Origin: Candidatus Aramenus sulfurataquae
GTDB taxonomy: Archaea > Thermoproteota > Thermoprotei_A > Sulfolobales > Sulfolobaceae
Assembly: GCA_000565255.1 (NCBI GenBank)
Contig: ASRH01000003.1
Coordinates: forward strand, 172,459-236,458
Direction: 5' to 3'
Length of the DNA stretch: 64,000 nt
Each line of letters starts with the position of its first letter. The first letter of the stretch is position 1. The position numbers and the translations under genes were made by a program. This document shows, piece after piece, positions 34,607 to 43,543 of the stretch. The notes beneath the pieces are model-generated. The model did not search any database. It saw nothing but the letters and a program-made list of their open reading frames with translations, and had not been told where the DNA came from.

Positions 34607-35113
34607 ATGCTTACAGAGGATCAAGTGATTTCAGCGATAAAAGAGCTGTACAACGGAAGGCCAGTGCCTTATTCCAAGATTAAGAAGAAGCTCAAAGTGG
34701 ACGGGGAAGAGGTTACGTGGATTTTGGAAAAGCTGGAAAGAGAGGGTAAGTTGAGGAAAGCGGAAGTGGGTGGGGGGAAGTCGTTCGAGCCTGTGGAGGG
34801 GGTCGAAAAGATAGACCTTGTGTTGGCAGAGGTAAGGCAACTTCGGGAAGAGGTGAGAAAGCTCCAAGAGCTCTACTCTGACAGGAAGAGGGTTAGCGAG
34901 AGCGCCTTTGACGAGATCTACGAGAAGGTCAAAGATAACCTAGGCTATGCCCATCTCTCTGCCATAAGGATTGAGATGGGGCTCTCGAAGGAGGAGTTCT
35001 ACTCGAAATTGAGCAAGCACGTGGAGGAGCACTACGACCTCATTGCGGGAGGCGACGAGGGCTTCGTCAGGAAGGGCTCGGTTTACGGCATAGTTAGGAG
35101 GAGGTCAAGATGA
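34607..35113 (+). CDS. winged-helix / coiled-coil protein paired with an AAA+ ATPase
   Basis: 168 residues. The N-terminal 65 residues fit a winged helix (TEDQVISAIKELYN, KIKKKLKVDGEEVTWILEKLE, then the wing KLRKAEVGGGKSFEPV). A heptad-like helix follows (VLAEVRQLREEVRKLQELY), and a second winged-helix-like unit ends the protein (KDNLGYAHLSAIRIEMGLSK, SKHVEEHYDLIAGG, with VYGIVRRRSR). The gene stop overlaps the ATG of the AAA+ gene in an ATGA, so the two are translated together. It may bind DNA and load or regulate the ATPase. The whole is not a family I recognise. Confidence 0.7.
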   Translation: MLTEDQVISAIKELYNGRPVPYSKIKKKLKVDGEEVTWILEKLEREGKLRKAEVGGGKSFEPVEGVEKIDLVLAEVRQLREEVRKLQELYSDRKRVSESAFDEIYEKVKDNLGYAHLSAIRIEMGLSKEEFYSKLSKHVEEHYDLIAGGDEGFVRKGSVYGIVRRRSR

Positions 35114-36444
35114 TCTGCAGAATACCTAAGGTAACCGTGACCACCTGGAACAGCAACGACGTTATACTCGTAGGCCCTACGTATAGGCAGTTCCTGCAGA
35201 AGGTGCTTGAGGCAGTGAGGAACAAGGACATTGCGTCTATTATAGGCCAACCAGGAATGGGGAAGACCACTATCTTGAGGAAAGCCTACAGTTCCTTGAG
35301 TTCTCTTGCCTTCTTCCTAGACTTGTCTAGTAAGGGCGAAATAGAGGAGGAGTTCTGGAGCAAGGTTGATAAAGCGAGGCTTAGGGCACTTGTGGTCGAA
35401 AAGTTGAGGGCACAAAAGGGGAAGTTTGGCTACTCCTTCTTCAAGAGGCTAATGGGAGTGAAATTCGAGGACTGGCTCGAGAAGGTCTGCGAAAAGTACT
35501 CAGACAGGGACTTGAGAATCTATTGCATGTCTTACCCAAAGGACTTTGACGGTATGATAAAGCTCCTCTTAGACTTGAGGGAGGTCACGGAGCTTTCGCT
35601 TTTCATAGACGAGGTAAGGGGGTCCCACCTAACAAAGATACACAGGCTGATCAACGCAGGGCTCGAAATCCCAGTGATCATGGCAATCCCCACAGACGCC
35701 TACAGCAGGGTAACCGACCTGGCAATAAGGAGGAGGTTGGACGAGAGCAGGATATCCCTGGACAACAGCCTTACGGAGCAGGACATCAAGGAGATTGTAG
35801 ACGCTTACTGCCCCCAGCTCTCCGAAGAGCTCTTCCCTATAGTCCTCTCATTGTGGAAGGGTAGGGAGCTAAACACCGTGAGCTCCATACTCCAGTTCGT
35901 GAAGTCTCAAGTTGACAAGCTGTCTGAGGAGTGCAAGGAGGACGTCTCCTGCTACAAGAGGAAACTGCTCGACTCCCACTCCCTGAAAAACCCAGAGAGC
36001 GACTCCAAGGACCTCGAGAGGATGATCAGAGAGGCGCTGAGCTCAATGGCTGGTGAGCTCGGCATAACCTACGTTCACCCGAGGGGTAAGAGGATAGAGG
36101 CCAAGGGCAAGTACGTTACCGTGGGTATCTTCTTCTTAAAGGACGGCCTAGCCTACTTGGGGATGGTCAAGCTCATGAACGACGATAAGGAAGAGGACGA
36201 GGAGGTGAAGTTGTTGTCGTCAGTGGAGAGGGTAGAACACGAGAAGAAGGAGTACGTGGTGGCAAAGAAGTTCGTGATAACCAACTCCCAGAGACTAAAC
36301 GCGTTCGGCAACGTGAAAGTGGAAGTCACGACAATGGAGGCGGTGAGAATCTTACAGGGGGACAGCTTAATTCTAGAGGAAAAGCTAAAGGACCTCTTCT
36401 CGGACCTAGCTGAAAAGAAGGGCGAAGTACAAGTAGCTAGCTAA
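35110..36444 (+). CDS. AAA+ ATPase (STAND/Orc-like) with unassigned C-terminal domain
   Basis: 444 residues. Walker A is GQPGMGKTT at residues 46-54, Walker B is LSLFIDEV at 162-169, and IPTDAYSRVTDLAIRRRLDE contains a possible sensor and arginine finger. Between them lie VCEKYSDRDLRIYCMSYPKDF and other inserts. The C-terminal about 130 residues (from EALSSMAGELGITYVHPRGKR) form alternating strands with KGKYVTVGIFFLKDG, AYLGMVKLMND and EYVVAKKFVITNSQRLNAFG, a restriction-endonuclease- or receptor-like look, but no catalytic motif is certain. It is translationally coupled to the winged-helix gene. Role in defence, DNA segregation or replication control are all possible. Confidence 0.75.
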   Translation: MICRIPKVTVTTWNSNDVILVGPTYRQFLQKVLEAVRNKDIASIIGQPGMGKTTILRKAYSSLSSLAFFLDLSSKGEIEEEFWSKVDKARLRALVVEKLRAQKGKFGYSFFKRLMGVKFEDWLEKVCEKYSDRDLRIYCMSYPKDFDGMIKLLLDLREVTELSLFIDEVRGSHLTKIHRLINAGLEIPVIMAIPTDAYSRVTDLAIRRRLDESRISLDNSLTEQDIKEIVDAYCPQLSEELFPIVLSLWKGRELNTVSSILQFVKSQVDKLSEECKEDVSCYKRKLLDSHSLKNPESDSKDLERMIREALSSMAGELGITYVHPRGKRIEAKGKYVTVGIFFLKDGLAYLGMVKLMNDDKEEDEEVKLLSSVERVEHEKKEYVVAKKFVITNSQRLNAFGNVKVEVTTMEAVRILQGDSLILEEKLKDLFSDLAEKKGEVQVAS

Positions 36445-36682
36445 GGTATGGGCAACATTTATATTTATGTTAGCTCCTTATCATCTAAAGAAGGTAGCGT
36501 TAGACTATTCTATTTAAATTTTCCCCTCCTTTAACGAGGTTATCGTGTTTATATTGCAGTTTATGTTCTCTTGGAATACCTTGAAAATTATAATGATAAT
36601 TTAAGTATTGAAGTTAGCAAAAGAATATTTTTTATTAATAATTTTTATATAAACGAAATCATATGGTATACTTAGACCTAAA
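36445..36682. other. AT-rich intergenic region
   Basis: 238 bp of A/T-rich sequence with several TATA-like runs, the strongest (TTTTTATATAAACG) about 35 bp upstream of the DUF2173 ATG at 36683. No coding segment is seen on either strand. Confidence 0.5.
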
Positions 36683-37020
36683 ATGTCGTCCAAGCTAGAC
36701 CGCCTAATGCAACTAAAGGGAGCTATAGCGGCAGGAGAGTTCACAGCAGATGGGAAGCTAGTGGAGTACAAGGGACCACTGAGTAAGGAAATTGCGAAGA
36801 TGGTTGCCATTATGTGTGCAGCCAACAGCTTAATGGGGAAGATACAAGCAGAGGGCTTCACTAAGTTCAGCGGAATGAAGCGGACCCCGTTCCACGGCTG
36901 TGCAGTGGCTGCAGGAGACTACGCAGTGTGCGTATGGGCAACTACGGGGTATTCGTGGAAATGACGAAGGCAGACTTCAACGAGATTTTCAAGACGTTAA
37001 TGGAAGTGGCGAAAAGCTAA
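36683..37020 (+). pseudogene. DUF2173-family gene with a single-base frameshift
   Basis: The first about 88 residues read as a DUF2173 protein: LDRLMQLKGAIAAGEFTADG, KLVEYKGPLSKEIAKMVAIM, CAANSLMGKIQAEGFTKFSG and a conserved GDYAVCV segment. There the frame shifts (near 36930) and ends at 36964; in the neighbouring frame MGNYGVFVEMTKADFNEIFK and TLMEVAKS complete the protein to a stop at 37020. One missing base therefore breaks an otherwise normal about 112-residue gene. DUF2173 is a small soluble roadblock-like family common in sulfur-oxidising acidophiles. It converges on mtnA, overlapping it by 24 bp. Confidence 0.8.
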
Positions 37021-38124
37021 GAAAGAAGACATTTTTTTTTCCACTACCTTTCTTACGTTCTTGTCAAAGGGCGGGTAGATTATCCCCTTTTCCGTTATTA
37101 TGGCGGTTACGTACTTAGGAGGGGTAACGTCAAACACTGGGTTGTAAACTTTAGCTCCCTCTGGCGCTATTGGCACCCCCCTCACTGTCCTGACCTCGTT
37201 TGGGTCCCTCTCCTCTATTACCACGTTCTCTACGCTGTTCTTTAAGTCGAACGTGCTGGTGGGGGCAAGGACGTAGAAGGGTATTCCCAGCTCGTGGGCT
37301 ATGACAGCCTCCTTGAAGGTGCCTATCTTGTTGAACACATGACCGTCTGCCAGTATCCTGTCAGCCCCCACCATCACGCTGTTAACCATCCCCTTATACA
37401 TGACTAGGCCCACTGCGGTGTCTGCTATCAGCGTCACAGGGATGCCCTCGGCCATCAGTTCGTACACAGTAAGTCTGCTACCCTGGAGCCACGGCCTAGT
37501 CTCAGGGGCTATCACAGAGACCTTCATGCCTAGGGCGTGGGCTATCTTCACTGGAGCCAGGGCAGTGCCCAAACCCGTGCCAGTAGCTAGACCTCCTGCG
37601 TTGCACTGGGTCAATATGGTATCCCCATCGTTTACCTTCTCCAGACCGTAGAGTCCCATCTGCAGCTCCGCCTCGTACTCCTCGTCGTATATTTTCTTTG
37701 CCTCTGCCTTCATGAGGTCCACGAGCTCTCTTACGTTCTTGACCAACCCGTTCTCAACAGCGTTCCTAGCTACGTTTAACATGCGGGAGGTGGCCCAGCT
37801 CAAGTTGACTGCAGTGGGCCTCGCCCTGTCTAAAGTCGCCTTTGCCCTCGACAGGGAAGAAAGCGCCTCCTCTAGGGTAGAGGAGTTGAGTAATGCCGTA
37901 ACCATACCGTAAGCCCCCGCAATGCCTATCGCCGGCGCCCCTCTAATCTTCATCTGCCTAATTGCGTCGGCCACTTCCTCTGGCGTTCTAGTTTCAACGA
38001 ACATCTTCTCAAAGGGCAAGGCCGACTGATCCAGGAGGACAAGAACGTTCCTCTCGTTGTCCCAGTTCAAAGGTACAAGCTTTGGCTTGTATATCTCCTT
38101 TAATTCCTTGAGTGATATCTTCAT
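36997..38124 (-). CDS. mtnA: methylthioribose-1-phosphate isomerase (eIF2B-alpha family)
   Basis: 375 residues. Conserved stretches are [53 protein letters not shown] with the catalytic Cys, [40 protein letters not shown] and [13 protein letters not shown]; together these are MtnA rather than eIF2B or ribose-1,5-bisphosphate isomerase, which lack the [16 protein letters not shown] pair in this form. The reaction converts 5-methylthioribose-1-phosphate to the ribulose form in methionine salvage. The extreme C-terminus ([10 protein letters not shown]) lies in the overlap with the DUF2173 gene and is probably not conserved. Confidence 0.92.
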   Translation of the reverse strand: MKISLKELKEIYKPKLVPLNWDNERNVLVLLDQSALPFEKMFVETRTPEEVADAIRQMKIRGAPAIGIAGAYGMVTALLNSSTLEEALSSLSRAKATLDRARPTAVNLSWATSRMLNVARNAVENGLVKNVRELVDLMKAEAKKIYDEEYEAELQMGLYGLEKVNDGDTILTQCNAGGLATGTGLGTALAPVKIAHALGMKVSVIAPETRPWLQGSRLTVYELMAEGIPVTLIADTAVGLVMYKGMVNSVMVGADRILADGHVFNKIGTFKEAVIAHELGIPFYVLAPTSTFDLKNSVENVVIEERDPNEVRTVRGVPIAPEGAKVYNPVFDVTPPKYVTAIITEKGIIYPPFDKNVRKVVEKKMSSFLAFRHFH

Positions 38125-38259
38125 GTGGAAAGATTAACGAGAGTTAGGTAAAAATCTTTCCGAGCGCAAAATCACGGTAAATGCTTGGATAATGAGACCT
38201 TCTCTCCAGAACTGAACGAGGTAAGAGAGGAATGAAAATCAGGTTCCCTTGAATCACTT

Positions 38260-38526
38260 TTATTCCTTAACTTCTTGTTGCCTTTCCTCTTCAACTATAT
38301 TGACGGTCTTCCCTATCTTGTTCCTTATTTCCGGCTTCTTCTTCCATATCCACAGCGAATAGGCTATCGAGAAGGCTAAGTATACCGCGGAGGCAATGAC
38401 TGCCTGCGTGTAGGGGAAGACTGGAGGCCACACGCTGGTGTACAGCACGAAGGCGAATATGCCGGTCGCTATGGTTAGAAAGACGTAGTACTGAATTGGT
38501 GGAAGATTTAAGGTAATCTCAGAACT
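38260..38526 (-). pseudogene. APC permease C-terminal remnant
   Basis: Reading the minus strand from just after a stop at 38527-38529, the sequence gives ITLNLPPIQYYVFLTIATGI, FAFVLYTSVWPPVFPYTQAV, then IASAVYLAFSIAYSLWIWKK and a charged tail KTVNIVEEERQQEVKE. This is the last two helices and cytoplasmic tail of an APC-type amino-acid permease; at least 350 residues are missing upstream. No start codon survives in the frame at a useful place. Confidence 0.6.
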
Positions 38527-38715
38527 CTAAGGTACTTCGAGTGGTCAACCAAGTTTGACCCTTAGGGTGAAGACCAGAGCTTGGGAAGATCATGGGGATG
38601 TAAGTATATCGAGGGGCATGCAGGAAAGGGCGAGCAGCTATTACTCTACGTCCCCAGAAAACAGCTTAGAGAAGAGGCAATTAAGGCAAATCCAGGGCTA
38701 AGGAGGAAGATCTAA
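38521..38715 (+). pseudogene. unidentified gene fragment with internal stop
   Basis: A plus-strand frame without start reads RYFEWSTKFDP, stop (TAG), GEDQSLGRSWGCKYIEGHAG and KGEQLLLYVPRKQLREEAIK to a TAA. The composition and smooth end look coding, but the protein is not recognised. It abuts the permease remnant on the opposite strand and lies in the gap 38449-38711 that otherwise holds no gene. Confidence 0.3.
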
Positions 38716-39236
38716 GGTCTCCTTGCCCTCTCGAAGAGCATTAAGGCCAAGCCTAGGACTGTGAGTACCAACCCCAGAGCCTCCACTAAACTAGGATCCT
38801 CCACTAGGTTCATCTTAGTGACGGACATCTTCACGTAAATTGGATAGGTAGCGTTCCTGGACTCCACTAGCTTCTCCTCGTGGATCACTTTCTGGACAGT
38901 GACGTTACCGCAACTTAAGGACTCTGTCACGTTTATAACTCTGGTTACGTTCATGGAGTACGCTTCCTGGTAAGGTGCTATAACCCACTCCCCTGGAGTC
39001 AATGGGATGACGGAATCCAACCTCACTATTGACTTTTCCCCGTTATGTACCACCTCGACGTAGGCGGTGACGTTAGTGGCGTTCTCTATGAGCTCAAGTT
39101 CCCCATAGGCAGTTGGAGGAACGCTTAAGGACATCTCCTTTGACAGGACTTGCGTGTTCGTCACGTGGGCGTTAATGGAGACAAGGCCTAGGGAGAGGAG
39201 GGCAATACCCAAGGCAAAGGCTAAGCTCCCCTTCAT
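38712..39236 (-). CDS. membrane-anchored extracytoplasmic protein of the ABC-2 locus
   Basis: 174 residues with a signal-anchor helix at the N-terminus (SLAFALGIALLSLGLVSINA), a soluble middle with about seven N-x-S/T sites (NATNVTAYVEVVHNGEKSIV, MNVTRVINVTESLSCGNVTV) and a C-terminal helix (ALGLVLTVLGLALMLFERARRP). This places the middle outside the cell. No family is recognised. It overlaps the permease stop by 4 bp and so is a component of the ABC-2-like unit 38712-40795. Confidence 0.6.
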   Translation of the reverse strand: MKGSLAFALGIALLSLGLVSINAHVTNTQVLSKEMSLSVPPTAYGELELIENATNVTAYVEVVHNGEKSIVRLDSVIPLTPGEWVIAPYQEAYSMNVTRVINVTESLSCGNVTVQKVIHEEKLVESRNATYPIYVKMSVTKMNLVEDPSLVEALGLVLTVLGLALMLFERARRP

Positions 39237-39940
39237 ACCTCTAACCCCCTGAACTTAAGGAAGGAAAGCACGAAAGTCAATGCAGCTATAAACCCGTCCA
39301 CGGCAACCCCTACCTCCACCTGCTGGTAGAGGTCCTTGCCTAAGGCAGTTATTATCCAAGGGACAAAGGGGTTGGTGAAGGAAAGAGCGAAAATCTTCCC
39401 GTACTCTCCTTGGAGGGCGTAAAAGTACTCCCCAGCATCGCCGAACACGAATACTCCGCCAAGAACGAATATGGACACCAAGGTTGACACTCCTGGGCTC
39501 TTGAATACCAAGGTGAGCAGTAGGACTAGGTTTTCTGCGAAGAAGTAGCCCACAACGAAGGTGAGAGCCAACAAAGGTGGGACTGGGACGCCGGAGAGGA
39601 GGGAGTAGAGAGCAGTAGTAAAGGCCCAGAGCAGCACTGGCACCACTACGTCGGAGAAATAGATGAACGCGAAGAGCTCCTCCCTCCTCACTGGGGTCGT
39701 AAGGAAGGAAATTATGCTCTCATTATACAGATGGTCTCCCGTGACAAAGATCACGTTTCTAAGACCTAGGGAGAAGGCCAAGGTTTCGGAGACGCTGATC
39801 ACCGGGACCATGGACAGCACAACCCCTAAGAGGGAGAACCCTCCCCTCTCGTAGAAGGCGCTCAAGAAGACGTTTGATACCAACATAGTTGGCAGTACTA
39901 GTTCTAGCGTTGGCTCCCTGTACCTCTCCTTGAAGATCAT
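39233..39940 (-). CDS. ABC-2-type permease
   Basis: 235 residues from ATG 39940; a GTG/ATG frame from 39973 would overlap the ATPase gene by 32 bp and is less likely. Six hydrophobic segments are visible, beginning after IFKERYREPTLELVLP, with a cytoplasmic-looking loop at TTPVRREELFAFIYFSD, a common feature of ABC-2 permeases between helices 2 and 3. It would export a lipid, polysaccharide or peptide with the ATPase encoded just upstream. Because that ATPase is broken, the permease may be non-functional. Confidence 0.7.
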   Translation of the reverse strand: MIFKERYREPTLELVLPTMLVSNVFLSAFYERGGFSLLGVVLSMVPVISVSETLAFSLGLRNVIFVTGDHLYNESIISFLTTPVRREELFAFIYFSDVVVPVLLWAFTTALYSLLSGVPVPPLLALTFVVGYFFAENLVLLLTLVFKSPGVSTLVSIFVLGGVFVFGDAGEYFYALQGEYGKIFALSFTNPFVPWIITALGKDLYQQVEVGVAVDGFIAALTFVLSFLKFRGLEV

Positions 39941-39941
39941 G

Positions 39942-40795
39942 TTAAATACTTGAAAACCTCTTGAACGCCTCATCCAGGGAGTACCTCCTCACGTTTATCA
40001 CGTTTACCCCTGCGTCGTCTAACTTGTCCACTATCTCCCTCATCCTCCCCTTTACCTTTAAGTACCCTCCTTCCATTTCCCCTTGGCCAAGGACCCTTAT
40101 CGCTTTCTCTGGGTTGTCTACCAGTAGGTAAACCTCTTCCTCCTCTCCTGCCATTGTGTCGTTTATTCTGCCTGCAAAAGTGATCCTTCCATCGTTTATG
40201 AAAACGGCGTGGGTGATGATTTTCTCCAGTTCAGATAGTATGTGGGAAGAGATGAAGAACGTAACTCCCCTCCTGTTCAGCTTCATCACTGCCTCGTAAA
40301 ACTCCATCCTAGCGCTTGGGTCCAGGTTGGCCGTGGGTTCGTCTGCTACTATGAGCTCTGGTTCCTTCAAGAGGGCTGAAGCCAGCTGTATCCTCTGGGC
40401 CAGCCCCGAGGAGAGCTGTTTGAGCCTTTTATTGAGTGGGGACCCAAGTTTAATTCCTCTATGATATCCCTCGGGTCCTTGCCGTATATCCTTCCAATAT
40501 CTTAGAGGTACTCCTTGACCTTTGCCTCCTGCGGATGGTGGATAGGGGTGAAGACCACGGAGAACCTCTCGTAAAGCCTTGGGTTGTTCCAGGGATTCTC
40601 CCCAAGCACCTCTACTTTTCCTCCTGACTTCGGCAAGAGCCCTGCGATGACCTTTATGGTAGTGGTCTTGCCAGCGCCGTTGGGCCCTATAAAGCTTGTT
40701 ATTGACCCTTTCTCTACTCTGAAGGTGACGTTAATCACTTCCCTCTTGTCAAAGACCCTCGTGAGGTTCTCGGCAACAATGACAGCAGTGACCAT
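39942..40795 (-). pseudogene. ABC-2 transporter ATPase broken by a stop and a frameshift
   Basis: From ATG 40795 it reads [20 protein letters not shown], Walker [11 protein letters not shown], and [18 protein letters not shown], then hits TAA at 40502-40504. The same frame continues as [20 protein letters not shown], then shifts by one base near 40435, after which [20 protein letters not shown] (signature), [20 protein letters not shown] (Walker B) and [13 protein letters not shown] are in the frame that ends at 39942. All motifs of a typical about 280-residue ABC-2 ATPase are present, so the gene was recently intact, or the two lesions are sequence errors. Confidence 0.8.
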
Positions 40796-40837
40796 TATAT
40801 AGAAAAACTTCCCTATGACTTAATCGTTTTTCTCAGA

Positions 40838-41179
40838 TTAGATTTCCATGTGTTCCCTCTCTTCCTCAAGGATCTTCTCCACTATGGGGTCGTTGGGAAA
40901 GTTCTTAACGTAGAAGTCAATAGCTCCCGTCTCAACCTTCCTTATCACTTTCCTAGTGACGCCCATCCCGAAGAGGGAAACTACCAAGCCGAAAGCTAGG
41001 AGGGCAATGTAGACTGGCATCTCCAAAGGCGACCTCTTGTACTTCCTGAAGAACTCCCAGTGCGACATCTCCTGTAAGTACGCCTTCTTTAACCTCTCGT
41101 CCTTGAACCTCAAGTAAAACGCCTTTGCCAACCCGGTAGCTCCCGCCTCTCCCAAGAGGGCGAGGAGGTACTTGTCCAT
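40838..41179 (-). CDS. ferritin-like (COQ7-type) diiron membrane protein
   Basis: 113 residues from ATG 41179 (a TTG two codons earlier is possible). The carboxylate/His pattern of diiron ferritin-like proteins is complete: Glu11 (LGEAGAT), Glu37-x-x-His40 (QEMSHWE), Glu83 (KVETGAI) and Glu107-x-x-His110 (EEREHME). A hydrophobic helix (PVYIALLAFGLVVSLFGMGV) separates the halves, as in membrane-bound COQ7/DMQ-hydroxylase-like or rubrerythrin-VIT proteins. Hydroxylation of a quinone, oxygen or peroxide reduction, or iron handling are candidates. It stands alone between the ABC-2 unit and an MFS gene. Confidence 0.6.
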   Translation of the reverse strand: MDKYLLALLGEAGATGLAKAFYLRFKDERLKKAYLQEMSHWEFFRKYKRSPLEMPVYIALLAFGLVVSLFGMGVTRKVIRKVETGAIDFYVKNFPNDPIVEKILEEEREHMEI

Positions 41180-41236
41180 AAGCAAGTTACGTGGCCCAAG
41201 GTTAAAAGCTCGCGTAAATCCTCATTGAACTAAAAT

Positions 41237-42697
41237 TCACTGGTTTATCCTCATGCCCTTGATCCTTATGTCCCTAGTCATGGCCCCTATAAATGTCATC
41301 ATTAATCCAGCGATACCAGATAACAGGAAGGTCAACTGGAAGGCTAGGTCGGAGGGCAACTGGTACACCATGTACGTCTGGTATCCTCCCATCTGGACGG
41401 GGATCACAATACTGGTGTAGTACGTGGAGAGCAACGAGCCTGCAATTGACGGGCCAAAGGTACCACCCATCAGCCTAAATACGGTATTCATCCCAGTGGC
41501 CACTCCAAGTACCCTTCTCTCTACTGAGAAGGTCAAAATGTTTATGAGCACAACGTTAAGCATCGCCGCTCCGAGTGTTGCTAAAGACGCCAACACCTCG
41601 AGGGTGGCAAGCCCCATGGAACTGCCGCCACCAGAGGCAAAGGAGAGGACCAAGTAAAACACTGCAAGGAAAAGGGAGGAGAGCACTATTACAAACTTTG
41701 TTCCCGAGTTGACTATGAGCCTCGAGGCAAAGAGCGCCCCTACCATCTGCATTAGGGCAACGGGCAACATGGCTATCCCAGTACTGAGGATGTCCAGCCC
41801 AAAACCTGTGGGGTTTGGCAATTCCAGTAGATATGTTATTGCTTGATAAGCCATGAATATCCCGAATCCCGCCACAAACGCTGCTAAGTTTGCGGCAAAC
41901 ACGTTTTTCTCCCTCAATAACCTTAAGGATATCAAGGGATACTGTACCCTGGTCTCGTAAGCTGTGAAGGCTGCGAAAAGGGCCAATCCAAGTCCCATGG
42001 TAGTTGCGAAGTAAAGTGAGGTCCAGCCCCACGTGGGGCTCTCAGAAAACGCCAACGTCATCAAGGCCAACGAGGCGCCTAGCAGACCGGTGCCCACGAA
42101 GTCTACCTTGGTTTTTGGGTTCACGTACCTGCTCTCCCTTACGTACTTGTACGTCAGGAAAGTCAACAGCACTACAAATGGTATCACCAAATGGTAGTTG
42201 TACTGCCAACCTATGTCTTGGGCCACAGTTCCTCCTATTGGTAGGCTTATTGCGGAGCCTACCCCGAACATGGCGCTCACTATTCCTTGTGCCCTTGGCA
42301 CTAAGTTTGGGGGAAACTCCTCCCTAATAAGGCTAAACGCTAATGGGAACATCCCTAATCCAATGCCCTGAATCATCCTGAACAAAACGAAGAGCGGAAA
42401 GTTGGGGGCAAAGCCGTTAAGGGAGACCGCTACAGTGTAGAGAACCATGACGTAGACCAAGATCCTCTTTTTTCCGTATATGTCGCCCAGTTTACCTAGT
42501 ATAGGGTTGGCAACTACTCCGCTTATTAAGTACGCTGTTAGCACCCAACTCACGGTGGCTGAGTTTACGTTGAAGTCTTGAGCTATTGTAGGGAGCGACG
42601 GTATCAACATTCCCTCAGTGTACATTACTGCAATGGCTATTGGGGCTAGGATAAGGAGGGCTCTACGGGCGTACTTGGGGTCGTACTCCTCGGACAT
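41237..42697 (-). CDS. MFS transporter, DHA2/EmrB-like
   Basis: 486 residues from ATG 42697. A longer frame (to 42934) adds 79 residues without membrane character and would cover the promoter, so it is rejected. Helix 1 contains IAIAVMYTEGMLIPSLPTIA, motif A is GKLGDIYGKKRILVYVM, and FGVGSAISLPIGGTVAQDIG resembles motif C; these match the 14-helix DHA2 exporter group. It is the third MFS carrier in the window. TATA-like CTTTATATG on the minus strand is about 28 bp upstream. The substrate is unknown. Confidence 0.88.
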   Translation of the reverse strand: MSEEYDPKYARRALLILAPIAIAVMYTEGMLIPSLPTIAQDFNVNSATVSWVLTAYLISGVVANPILGKLGDIYGKKRILVYVMVLYTVAVSLNGFAPNFPLFVLFRMIQGIGLGMFPLAFSLIREEFPPNLVPRAQGIVSAMFGVGSAISLPIGGTVAQDIGWQYNYHLVIPFVVLLTFLTYKYVRESRYVNPKTKVDFVGTGLLGASLALMTLAFSESPTWGWTSLYFATTMGLGLALFAAFTAYETRVQYPLISLRLLREKNVFAANLAAFVAGFGIFMAYQAITYLLELPNPTGFGLDILSTGIAMLPVALMQMVGALFASRLIVNSGTKFVIVLSSLFLAVFYLVLSFASGGGSSMGLATLEVLASLATLGAAMLNVVLINILTFSVERRVLGVATGMNTVFRLMGGTFGPSIAGSLLSTYYTSIVIPVQMGGYQTYMVYQLPSDLAFQLTFLLSGIAGLMMTFIGAMTRDIRIKGMRINQ

Positions 42698-42720
42698 TAG
42701 ATATATCTCTTTTAGGGGCG

Positions 42721-42729
42721 CATATAAAG
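42721..42729 (-). promoter_or_regulatory. TATA box of the DHA2-like gene at 41237-42697
   Basis: CTTTATATG (minus strand) is centred about 28 bp before ATG 42697, which supports the short start. Confidence 0.45.
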
Positions 42730-42871
42730 TTGAGCTCAAAGGGTTTTGCCTTAGTGATTTTAGCCTCTTCCCTTGACGCGTAAGAGCCCTAAATTGCTTT
42801 CCAGAGCGTGACAATGTTCTTGGTAGCAAGGATACCGTAAAGCAAATATCTGGACACTCTATCCAAAGAGC

Positions 42872-43543
42872 ATGGACATCTACGAGGCCATCAAGAGAAG
42901 GAGGGACGTAAGGAGCTATTACAGGAAAGACCACGGACGAGGTTCTGGCTAAGGTCTTATACGCTGCCCACTTGGCTCCGTCGGTTACTCACAACCATGG
43001 AACTTTATCGTAATTAGGGACGTGGAGACTAGGAAAAAGGTAAAGGAATTGGTGGAAAAGGAGAGGGAGAGGTTCAGGGAGATGCTCCCTGAGGACAGGA
43101 AGAAGGTGTTCGACAAGATAAAGGTTGAGGCCATACTGGACACTCCCTTGAACTTGGCAGTAACGTGCGATCCAACGAGGTTCGGGCCCGTGGTTCTGGG
43201 AAGGACGACAATGCCAGAGCTCTGCCAGTACAGTACTGTTCTAGCAATTGAGAACTTGTGGTTGTCTGCAACAGCTGAGGGCATAGGGATAGGGTGGGTA
43301 AGCTTCTTCAGAAAGGAGGACGTAAAGGAGATCTTGGGAATACCAAAGCACGTGGAGCTAGTGGCCTATTTGACCATGGGGTACGTCGCGGAGTTCCGAG
43401 ACAAACCAGAATTGGAGGAGAAAGGGTGACTTACGAGGGTCCCCCTTGAGGAGCTTGTGTTCCAGGAGAGATGGGGACAAGAAGTTGAAGGGGGGATAGT
43501 GGAGGGTATAAGGAGGGCTAGGGAATTCTTCAACAAGCTTTAG
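42872..43543 (+). pseudogene. bluB: bluB-like gene broken by two frameshifts and a stop
   Basis: The gene starts MDIYEAIKRRRDVRSYY at ATG 42872, shifts frame near 42930 (then [18 protein letters not shown]) and again near 42985 (then [13 protein letters not shown]). The long open part (43022 onward) contains [20 protein letters not shown] and [20 protein letters not shown], hallmarks of BluB, the flavin-destructase that forms 5,6-dimethylbenzimidazole. After PELEEKG a TGA at 43427-43429 stands where this family has Trp, followed by RVPLEELVFQERWG and a normal end at 43543. The rest of the B12 pathway is not in the window. Confidence 0.8.

Noticed and set aside
42697..42934. N-terminal extension of the MFS gene at 41237
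   Set aside because: The extra 79 residues lack membrane or domain character, cover the TATA box, and overlap the bluB start; the ATG at 42697 is a better start.
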